This document shows positions 1-4,624 of a DNA stretch of 12,775 bases, one piece after another. The translations under genes were made by a program, and so were the position numbers. The DNA lies in contig CAVAPG010000048.1 of the NCBI GenBank assembly GCA_963590435.1, positions 1-12,775 of the forward strand, given 5' to 3'. This DNA is from F23-B02 sp963590435 (GTDB lineage: Bacteria > Bacillota > Clostridia > Oscillospirales > Oscillospiraceae). Numbering within the stretch: position 1 is the stretch's first letter; each line of letters begins with the position of its first letter. The notes below the pieces were generated by a model. That model was given only the letters and a program-made list of their open reading frames with translations, had not been told where the DNA came from and searched no databases.

Positions 1-124
1 TTCTAATACAATAGCTTTATTAAAAAATTTTTTTGTCTTTTTTTGAATGATAAAAAAATAAAGCTATTGCATTTATTCTAATGCAATAGCTATATAAAAG
101 AAGTTTTTTGTCTTTTTTTGAATG
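1..124. repeat. AT-rich 75-base-period tandem repeat (two partial copies)
   Basis: Bases 1-49 and 76-124 align without gaps at an offset of exactly 75, with 5 mismatches. Each copy begins TTCTAATRCAATAGC and ends in a long T tract, GTCTTTTTTTGAATG. The second copy loses similarity after 124. The unit may continue left of the window, so the full copy number is unknown. The sequence is far more AT-rich than the genes to the right. It carries no open frame I would trust. Confidence 0.8.
62..91. repeat. Perfect 12-base inverted repeat (hairpin) within the AT-rich repeat
   Basis: AGCTATTGCATT at 62-73 is the exact reverse complement of AATGCAATAGCT at 80-91, with a 6-base loop. The same arm occurs a third time at 5-16 with one change, so 5-20 can alternatively pair with 58-73. 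On the plus strand the hairpin is followed, after a short A-rich stretch, by T tracts at 104-119. It could therefore end a transcript arriving from left of the window. The gap before the T tract makes it a poor classical terminator, and an intergenic repeat element is equally possible. Confidence 0.6.
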
Positions 125-135
125 CAAATTTTTAA

Positions 136-170
136 TACAAAAAAATAACCGCATAAATGCGGTTATTTAA
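136..170 (-). terminator. Rho-independent terminator of the small HTH gene
   Basis: A perfect 12-base-pair stem (143-154 with 157-168, core AACCGCAT/ATGCGGTT) with a 2-base loop starts 8 bases beyond the stop codon of the minus-strand HTH gene. Read on the minus strand, the stem runs into a T tract (complement of the A run at 139-145). An A/T run also lies on the other side, so it could act in both directions. Confidence 0.85.
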
Positions 171-176
171 AAATTT

Positions 177-359
177 TTAACTGTTTTTGATATCAAAAAT
201 CAAAGCAATTTTGTTTAATTGATATCTAACTGAAAATTCACTTACCCCTATTATTCCTGCAATTTTTCTATTGCTATAATTCATAAGCCGATATCCTAGA
301 ATTTGTTTTTGAGCGGGACTTAATTTCGGCATATTTTGCTCTACTCCAACTATTGACAC
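177..359 (-). CDS. Small free-standing LuxR/GerE-like helix-turn-helix protein
   Basis: The 60-residue product is almost entirely a DNA-binding domain. LSPAQKQIL, then SNRKIAGIIGVSEFSVRYQL, then NKIALIFDI match the spacing of a LuxR-type HTH (L-T-x-R-E-x-x-V-L, S-N-K-E-I-A, S-x-x-T-V-K-x-H-L). A sigma-70 region 4-like fold is the alternative. No receiver, kinase or ligand-binding domain is attached. It is probably a small transcription regulator, target unknown; the divergently transcribed gene at 485 is the nearest candidate. Start choice is uncertain. The longest frame begins with GTG at 359, with AAGG four bases upstream. An ATG at 332 (51 residues) has GGAG about 11 bases upstream and fits better with a candidate promoter whose start point would fall near 358. 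The gene is much more AT-rich than the others here. Stop is TAA at 177-179, followed by a strong terminator. Confidence 0.6.
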   Translation of the reverse strand: MSIVGVEQNMPKLSPAQKQILGYRLMNYSNRKIAGIIGVSEFSVRYQLNKIALIFDIKNS

Positions 360-364
360 AGAGC

Positions 365-394
365 CTTATATATTAATATTACAAACAGAGTCAA
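365..394 (-). promoter_or_regulatory. Candidate promoter of the small HTH gene
   Basis: On the minus strand, TTGACT (394-389) is followed 18 bases later by TATAAG (370-365). Transcription would begin near 358, almost on the GTG start at 359, which favours the internal ATG at 332. A 10-base palindrome, ATATTAATAT (370-379), overlaps the -10 edge and the spacer and could be an operator. The call rests on consensus match only. Confidence 0.4.
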
Positions 395-411
395 AATGAT
401 ATGTCTGATGC

Positions 412-438
412 TTGACGAATGTATAAATCTTGTATAAT
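412..438 (+). promoter_or_regulatory. Candidate promoter of the tocopherol-cyclase-like gene
   Basis: TTGACG (412-417) and a perfect TATAAT (433-438) lie upstream of the gene at 485. The spacer is only 15 bases, shorter than the usual 17, so either the promoter is weak or the true -35 is different. TGAC at 413-416 and GTCA at 444-447 flank the -10 symmetrically and might form part of a regulator site. The leader would be about 40 bases. Confidence 0.5.
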
Positions 439-484
439 ATATTGTCAGGTGATAACGGAAAAATAATTTTACAGGAGGAGAGTC

Positions 485-1645
485 ATGTTTTCAAAAAAGG
501 ACATTTCACGCAATGAGTGCATGCTGCGCGGCCCGCTTCGCAAGCAGGGCTATGACTGGTGGTGGCATTCGCTGACGGCACGCGATGCCGAAACAGGAGA
601 GGAGAAACCGTTTTTTATCGAGTTTTTCCTCTGCAACCCTGCACTTGCCGAGGATAAGCCAACGCTTGGTCAGCATCCGGCGAATAAGGCGGCAGGAAAA
701 AAGCCGTCATATCTCATGATCAAGGCCGGAACATGGGGCAAGGTTCATAAACAGCTGCACAGATTTTTCGCATGGAAGGATGTCAAGGTGCATTTCAATG
801 CGCCGTATTCCATTGCGGCAGACGACTGCTACGCCTCGGAAACCGAGCTGCGCGGCAGCATCGATATAAGCGATGCCGAGGCCCAGGCGCATCCGGAGTA
901 TATGTGCGACGGCGGCAGCATGAGCTGGAATCTTAAGGTCAGCAAGCAGGTCCCGTATAATGTCGGCTACGGTGCAAGCAGAATTTTCAGAATTCTCAAC
1001 GCCTTTGAGATGTATTGGCACGCAGAGGGCATAAAGACCCATTATGACGGCGAGATTATATTCAACGGCCGCCGCTATATAGTCACGCCCGAAACCTGCA
1101 ACGGCTATGCCGACAAAAACTGGGGCACGGACTTCACAACGCCCTGGGTCTGGCTCAGCTCGTGGGATCTTACGAGCAACATAAGCGGCAAAAAGCTCGA
1201 AAACAGCGTTTTCGAAATAGGCGGCGGCAGACCGAAAGTGTTCGGTGTCGCGCTCAACCGCAAGCTGCTCGGCGGATTTTTCTATGAGGGCGAGTGCCAC
1301 GAGTTCAACTTCTCGAAATTCTGGACGCTCTCGCGCACCAAGTTCGAGGCCGAGGAAACAGATGACGAGATCCTGTGGTATGTCCGGCAGGAGACGGCAA
1401 CGGCCATCATGGAAACGCGCATAAGATGCTCCAAGGACGATATGCTGCTTATAAACTATGAGGCACCCAACGGAACAAGGCGGCATCAGCGTCTTTGGAA
1501 CGGCGGCAACGGCACGGGGCGGATTAAGCTGTATAAAAAGCGTCCGCTCAGAAAGCCTGTTCTCGTAGATGTCGTCACCGCACGAAACATCGGCTGTGAA
1601 TACGGCGAATATGACACGACCGAGCCATATACGAAGAAAAAATAA
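485..1645 (+). CDS. Tocopherol-cyclase-like (lipocalin-type) protein, 386 residues
   Basis: The product resembles the tocopherol cyclase-like family, a double-lipocalin beta-barrel fold related to CrtC/AttH proteins. The best signature is the central block GYADKNWG (207-214), followed by PWVWLSS (220-226). It matches the conserved G-Y-x-(E/D)-K-N-W-G...W-x-W of that family. It is preceded by TTGACG-style beta-strand sequence around GIKTHYDGEIIFNGRRYIVTP (182-202), also typical. The N-terminus has RGPLRKQGYDWWWHSL. There is no signal peptide or membrane segment, so it is probably cytosolic or peripheral. The start is fixed by AGGAGG (473-478) six bases before the ATG. It stands alone, with its own promoter and a terminator at 1652. 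Plant and cyanobacterial relatives cyclise a prenylated quinol; nothing here suggests vitamin E synthesis, so the substrate is unknown and the fold assignment is firmer than the function. A pigment or lipid-like ligand is my inference. Confidence 0.75.
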   Translation: MFSKKDISRNECMLRGPLRKQGYDWWWHSLTARDAETGEEKPFFIEFFLCNPALAEDKPTLGQHPANKAAGKKPSYLMIKAGTWGKVHKQLHRFFAWKDVKVHFNAPYSIAADDCYASETELRGSIDISDAEAQAHPEYMCDGGSMSWNLKVSKQVPYNVGYGASRIFRILNAFEMYWHAEGIKTHYDGEIIFNGRRYIVTPETCNGYADKNWGTDFTTPWVWLSSWDLTSNISGKKLENSVFEIGGGRPKVFGVALNRKLLGGFFYEGECHEFNFSKFWTLSRTKFEAEETDDEILWYVRQETATAIMETRIRCSKDDMLLINYEAPNGTRRHQRLWNGGNGTGRIKLYKKRPLRKPVLVDVVTARNIGCEYGEYDTTEPYTKKK

Positions 1646-1651
1646 CGCAAA

Positions 1652-1683
1652 AAGTCCGCAGGGGTTAATTCTCCTGCGGACTT
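1652..1683. terminator. Shared bidirectional terminator between convergent genes
   Basis: AAGTCCGCAGG (1652-1662) pairs perfectly with CCTGCGGACTT (1673-1683) around a 10-base loop. It lies 6 bases past the stop of the cyclase-like gene and 18 bases from the end of prfB, which converges on it. For prfB the minus-strand tail is rich in T (complement of the A runs at 1636-1651). For the plus strand the tail is only GATTTAT. Confidence 0.75.
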
Positions 1684-1701
1684 GATTTATGCCCGATAAA
1701 T

Positions 1702-2808
1702 TTAATTTGCGGCCCTCATGGCGAGGAAGGCGTTTATGAATCCGTCAATGTCGCCGTCCATTACGCCCTGAATATTGCTGTTTTCAAAGCCGGTGCGGTG
1801 GTCCTTTGCGAGAGTGTACGGCATGAAAACATACGAGCGTATCTGACTGCCCCACTCAATCTTCTGCTGAACGCCCTTGATGTCGCTTATCTTCTCAAGG
1901 TGCTCGCGCTCTTTTATCTCGGCAAGGCGCGCACGAAGCATGTTGCGGCAGTTTTCGAGGTTCTGGAAGTGGCTTCGCTCAACCTGCGAGGAGACGACGA
2001 TTCCCGTCGGAATATGTGTCAGACGAACCGCGGAGGAGGTCTTGTTGACCTTCTGTCCGCCGGCACCCGAGGAGCGGTAGACATCCATTTTGATGTCCTC
2101 ATCGCGCAGCTCAATTTCGTTGTCATCGCTTATCTCCGGCATGACCTCTATTGCCGAAAACGATGTGTGGCGGCGTCCGGATGCGTCAAACGGCGATATG
2201 CGGACAAGGCGGTGAATGCCGTGCTCGCTCTTGAGGAATCCGTAGGCGTTTTCGCCCTCAATCATTATTGTCGCGCTTTTTATTCCTGCCTCATCGCCGT
2301 CAAGATAGTCCATAAGCTTTACGGTGTAGCCGTGGCGGTCGGCCCACATGTTATACATTCGATAGAGCATCTGCGTCCAGTCCTGCGCCTCGGTCCCGCC
2401 GGCGCCGGCGTGGAACGTGAGGATAGCATTGTTTGCGTCGTATTCGCCGGTGAGCAGTGTGCCCAGACGGGTTTCCTCAAGCTTCTTCTCAAATGCCGTG
2501 TATTCGCTCTGCAGCTCGGGCAGCATCGAATCGTCATCCTCTTCGATTGCCATTTCGCATATCGTCATCAGATCGTCCCAGCCTGAGCAGAGCTTCTCGT
2601 AATTTTCAACCTTGTTCTTGAGCTGCTTGAGCCTTTTCTGAACACGCTGGGAATTTTCAACATCGTTCCAGAACCCGTCGCGTGCACTCTGACCCTCAAG
2701 CTCTTCAATCTCTTTTTCCGCGGCTTCAAGATGCAGCGCCTCACGCAGTGAGTCCAGCGTCGGCTTGAGCCCGTTGAGCTTTCCCTTATACTCTTCAAAT
2801 TCTATCAT
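1702..2808 (-). CDS. prfB: Peptide chain release factor 2
   Basis: This class I release factor reads UGA and UAA stop codons in the ribosomal A site and triggers release of the finished protein. With the start at 2808 it has 368 residues, the usual RF2 length. Visible features are an N-terminal helical domain (about 1-105), the stop-codon-reading tripeptide SPF (205-207, within RLVRISPFDASGRRHTSF), and the universal GGQ catalytic loop (250-252, SSGAGGQKVNKTSSAVRLTH). SPF rather than PxT marks RF2, not RF1. A longer frame starts at 2817, but GAGGA would then sit directly against that ATG. The ATG at 2808 lies 9 bases from it and is preferred. The gene is one continuous frame: at the family's usual frameshift point (about 2728) the codons read CTG CAT CTT GAA, with no in-frame TGA, so the common +1 frameshift autoregulation is absent. 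It has its own promoter and shares a terminator with the convergent gene. Confidence 0.97.
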   Translation of the reverse strand: MIEFEEYKGKLNGLKPTLDSLREALHLEAAEKEIEELEGQSARDGFWNDVENSQRVQKRLKQLKNKVENYEKLCSGWDDLMTICEMAIEEDDDSMLPELQSEYTAFEKKLEETRLGTLLTGEYDANNAILTFHAGAGGTEAQDWTQMLYRMYNMWADRHGYTVKLMDYLDGDEAGIKSATIMIEGENAYGFLKSEHGIHRLVRISPFDASGRRHTSFSAIEVMPEISDDNEIELRDEDIKMDVYRSSGAGGQKVNKTSSAVRLTHIPTGIVVSSQVERSHFQNLENCRNMLRARLAEIKEREHLEKISDIKGVQQKIEWGSQIRSYVFMPYTLAKDHRTGFENSNIQGVMDGDIDGFINAFLAMRAAN

Positions 2809-2840
2809 TATAATCATTCCTCAATAAAAATAGCCACAAT

Positions 2841-2869
2841 ATTATACACTATTTGCGCGCGCTTGTAAA
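2841..2869 (-). promoter_or_regulatory. Promoter of prfB
   Basis: On the minus strand, TTTACA (2869-2864) and a perfect TATAAT (2846-2841) are separated by exactly 17 bases. The start codon lies about 32 bases beyond the -10. A hairpin at 2899-2925 separates this promoter from the upstream gene, so prfB is probably monocistronic. Confidence 0.75.
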
Positions 2870-2898
2870 TCTTTTTGACGGGCGTAAATGACATAATC

Positions 2899-2925
2899 AA
2901 TGCCGGAGAGCTCGTCTCCGGCATT
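2899..2925 (-). terminator. Hairpin terminator of the E2-like gene
   Basis: AATGCCGGAGA (2899-2909) pairs perfectly with TCTCCGGCATT (2915-2925) around a 5-base loop. It begins 16 bases after the stop codon of the minus-strand E2-like gene. The downstream minus-strand sequence (GATTATGTCATTT) is only moderately T-rich, so termination may be incomplete. Confidence 0.65.
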
Positions 2926-2941
2926 AAAATTTAATCTGATA

Positions 2942-3823
2942 TCAGAATATGTCCTCGTTTACCTTCTGCGGCGGAACCTCGAGAACCGAAGGATCGGCGA
3001 TTATGCGGTTAATAAGCTTAAACGCACTTGCGTAATAATGGCCGTCTACCGTGCGCTCGTCAAGAACAAACTTTCCATCGACATATTTGCGGTCTACGAC
3101 ATTGCCGTGGCGGTCAAGCTCATGAACATGGCGCTTTGAGCCGAATGATATGAACACAGGCAGTGTGCCGAAGTTATATATATGGTGATAGATAGGTCCT
3201 ATGCCGAGCGAGCCGAGGTCGGTTATAATCATCGAGCCGTGGAAGGGGCTGACATCAAGCAGCTTCTTGGGGATGAGGCCGAAATAATCGGCAACACGCA
3301 GAAGCCAGATTGCAAAGCTTATGACAAAACGGGGAAGGGTTGCAAATTTATTTGCAAACTCCTCGGTGCCGTTTTCATCGTCCGAATTTTTGATATTGTC
3401 TATCGCGGCGTTCATGCGGTTGTAGACATCATAGATAGTATCGGTCGGCTTAAAAACAACCTTGATGGTCGTCTCGGTTGCATCGATAGCCAGGCTGCGC
3501 TTTACGGCCATTACCACCTCAATATCGTTATGCGCATAAACACGCTTGCCGACAACAAAGCGGTTGAGTCCGGGCAGATAGGCGCATGCACGGACATAAG
3601 ACGCAATAAGAAGATGGAGCATACCCATTCCCTTGTATCCGGCAACGCGCTGCTTTCTGAACCAGCGGTCGGCATTTGTTATTTCAAACGACTGCTCATA
3701 GAAGTTGAGCGAGTCATTCCTTGTCGGCATAATGAAAGGAATAAAATTATAAAATCCGTTGAGCGAACGCAGGCGTCTTCCGTCAACACGGTCGCCGGCG
3801 CGTTTTTTGTAGTTGTTAGCCAT
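2942..3823 (-). CDS. 2-oxo acid dehydrogenase E2-like acyltransferase-fold protein, lipoyl-less, active-site His replaced
   Basis: The 293-residue product resembles the C-terminal catalytic (chloramphenicol-acetyltransferase-like) domain of 2-oxo acid dehydrogenase E2 subunits. Supporting blocks are LPGLNRFVVGKRVYAHNDIEVVMAVK (about 83-108), which matches the E2 strand where substrate enters, FHGSMIITDLGSLGIGP (194-210), like the E2 S-x-L-G-S motif, and DERTVDG (255-261), the position of E2's catalytic DHRxxDG. Here Glu256 stands where the catalytic His should be; a His-His pair lies at 213-214. There is no lipoyl or E3-binding domain, and no E1 or E3 gene nearby, so a role in a dehydrogenase complex is unlikely. 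Stretch 163-185 is hydrophobic and might touch the membrane. The start at 3823 is fixed by AGGAGG five bases upstream; a longer frame to 3880 lacks that support. Function is unknown; a changed acyltransferase or non-catalytic protein is my inference. Confidence 0.75.
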   Translation of the reverse strand: MANNYKKRAGDRVDGRRLRSLNGFYNFIPFIMPTRNDSLNFYEQSFEITNADRWFRKQRVAGYKGMGMLHLLIASYVRACAYLPGLNRFVVGKRVYAHNDIEVVMAVKRSLAIDATETTIKVVFKPTDTIYDVYNRMNAAIDNIKNSDDENGTEEFANKFATLPRFVISFAIWLLRVADYFGLIPKKLLDVSPFHGSMIITDLGSLGIGPIYHHIYNFGTLPVFISFGSKRHVHELDRHGNVVDRKYVDGKFVLDERTVDGHYYASAFKLINRIIADPSVLEVPPQKVNEDIF

Positions 3824-3903
3824 GGGATCCTCCTCAATGGTAAACGGGCAGGCGCGAAAGCAACGCGCTGACCCATACAAATTTAAAGTAAACGTACCAA
3901 ATA

Positions 3904-3932
3904 ATTATACATGGCTCGATGCTTTTTGGCAA
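3904..3932 (-). promoter_or_regulatory. Promoter of the E2-like gene
   Basis: On the minus strand, TTGCCA (3932-3927) and a perfect TATAAT (3909-3904) have a 17-base spacer. The start codon at 3823 follows a leader of roughly 75 bases. Confidence 0.7.
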
Positions 3933-3995
3933 GGAAAAAACGCTGATTTTACAATTTGATTGCCGTAAAAAGCTCAGAGCGATGAGGGTATTAGA

Positions 3996-4163
3996 ATGTT
4001 TAATGGCTTAAAAGTCGAAAATGCATTGCAATTTCTGAGATTTGCATATAGTATGTTAATTAACAAACAATCTCGTGAGCGCGCCGATAGTTATTTACCC
4101 CTGCATTTTCAATGCTTTGCGGTGTTGTTACACGGCATGGAAGGAAAAGGAACACTTTTCTGA
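3996..4163 (+). CDS. Possible 55-residue small protein or coding remnant
   Basis: An ATG at 3996 is preceded by GAGGG seven bases upstream and opens a 55-codon frame ending in TGA at 4161. The peptide begins MFNGLKVENALQFLRFAYSM and ends HGMEGKGTLF. I recognise no family. Just downstream, the frame one base over stays open to a TAA at 4249 and reads like ordinary protein (NFVNENAQKALNNQLNFDIV). The pair could therefore be a decayed gene carrying a frameshift instead of a working small gene. It lies upstream of the ATPase promoter and could also be chance in AT-rich DNA. Confidence 0.25.
   Translation: MFNGLKVENALQFLRFAYSMLINKQSRERADSYLPLHFQCFAVLLHGMEGKGTLF
4054..4065. promoter_or_regulatory. 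12-base perfect palindrome, possible operator
   Basis: TGTTAATTAACA is its own reverse complement. A related core, GTTAAC, recurs at 4234-4239 beside the candidate -10 of the ATPase operon. A regulator binding both is possible, but palindromes of this kind also arise by chance in AT-rich DNA. Confidence 0.25.
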
Positions 4164-4206
4164 TTTAAATTGCTTGAACTTTGTCAATGAAAATGCACAA
4201 AAAGCA

Positions 4207-4235
4207 TTGAACAATCAATTAAATTTTGATATTGT
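4207..4235 (+). promoter_or_regulatory. Candidate promoter of the ntp operon
   Basis: TTGAAC (4207-4212) and TATTGT (4230-4235) are separated by 17 bases, about 75 bases before the first ATPase start codon. The -10 match is moderate, and the AT-rich surroundings offer other weak candidates such as TAAAAT at 4244. Confidence 0.4.
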
Positions 4236-4309
4236 TAACATATTAAAATAATTAATCACGATACGCAAAAAATTAATATCCATAAAGAATTATGAAGGGA
4301 GGAGATCTG

Positions 4310-4624
4310 ATGGCATTTGATGAAATTGCCGGAATAAGCGCGGCGGAGGAGAGCGTGCACCTTGATATAGCGCAGGCGCAGGCGGAAGCAAAAAGAATAG
4401 TTTCGCAGGCTGAGCTTGACGGCAGGGCCGATGTCGAACAGGCGCGCGAAAAAGCGGACAGGGAGCTGGAAGCGCGCAGAGCGGAAGCAAAAAAAGCAGC
4501 AGAGAACGAGGCGCACGAGATATATCTCAAAGCCGAGAACAAAAAGGCTGTTCTGCGTGCCAAGGCCGAAAGCCGATGTGAAGCCGCGGCTGAGTTTATC
4601 GCGGAAAGGATCGTGAACGGATAA
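4310..4624 (+). CDS. ntpF: V/A-type ATP synthase peripheral stalk subunit (NtpF; subunit H/G)
   Basis: The 104-residue product is a single long amphipathic helix rich in Ala, Glu, Lys and Arg, with repeats such as AQAQAEAKRI, EQAREKADRELEARRAEAKK and AENEAHEIYLKAE. This is typical of the small peripheral stalk subunit that forms a right-handed coiled coil with subunit E and ties the catalytic head to NtpI. It has no catalytic residues, and sequence conservation in this family is weak; position as first gene before ntpI supports the name. The start at 4310 is set by GGGAGGAG (4297-4304). A frame 18 bases longer would put the ribosome binding site inside the gene. Its TAA overlaps the next gene's ATG by one base. 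Confidence 0.85.
   Translation: MAFDEIAGISAAEESVHLDIAQAQAEAKRIVSQAELDGRADVEQAREKADRELEARRAEAKKAAENEAHEIYLKAENKKAVLRAKAESRCEAAAEFIAERIVNG

Larger units (their letters stand above)
3933..4309. other. AT-rich intergenic region upstream of the ATPase operon
   Basis: No confident gene lies between the E2-like promoter and the first ATPase gene. The stretch is markedly more AT-rich than the flanking genes. It contains a possible small ORF (3996-4163), a second open stretch in another frame (4060-4251), a perfect 12-base palindrome TGTTAATTAACA (4054-4065), and a likely promoter near 4207-4235. I see no strong hairpin terminator and no riboswitch that I recognise. Confidence 0.7.

Noticed and set aside
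1..168. CRISPR-like repeats
   Set aside because: There are only two imperfect tandem copies with no spacers between them, plus inverted arms and T tracts; no cas genes are present.
707..1486. 259-codon open frame on the minus strand
   Set aside because: It lies antisense inside the tocopherol-cyclase-like gene, shows no family motif, and arises because the codon usage of the real gene leaves few stops on the other strand.
485..1645. Vitamin E biosynthesis
   Set aside because: Only the fold signature of the cyclase is seen; no prenyltransferase, methyltransferase or dioxygenase of that pathway is in the window.
1798..2586. 262-codon open frame on the plus strand
   Set aside because: It is fully antisense to prfB, whose SPF and GGQ motifs make the minus strand certain. 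No ribosome binding site or recognisable domain.
2809..2817. Earlier ATG for prfB adding three residues
   Set aside because: The GAGGA ribosome binding site would touch this ATG; the one at 2808 has proper spacing.
3182..3871. 229-codon open frame on the plus strand
   Set aside because: Antisense to the E2-like gene; the minus strand has a promoter, ribosome binding site and domain match, the plus strand has none.
3824..3880. N-terminal extension of the E2-like protein
   Set aside because: The extension would span the AGGAGG site at 3829-3834 that clearly serves the ATG at 3823.
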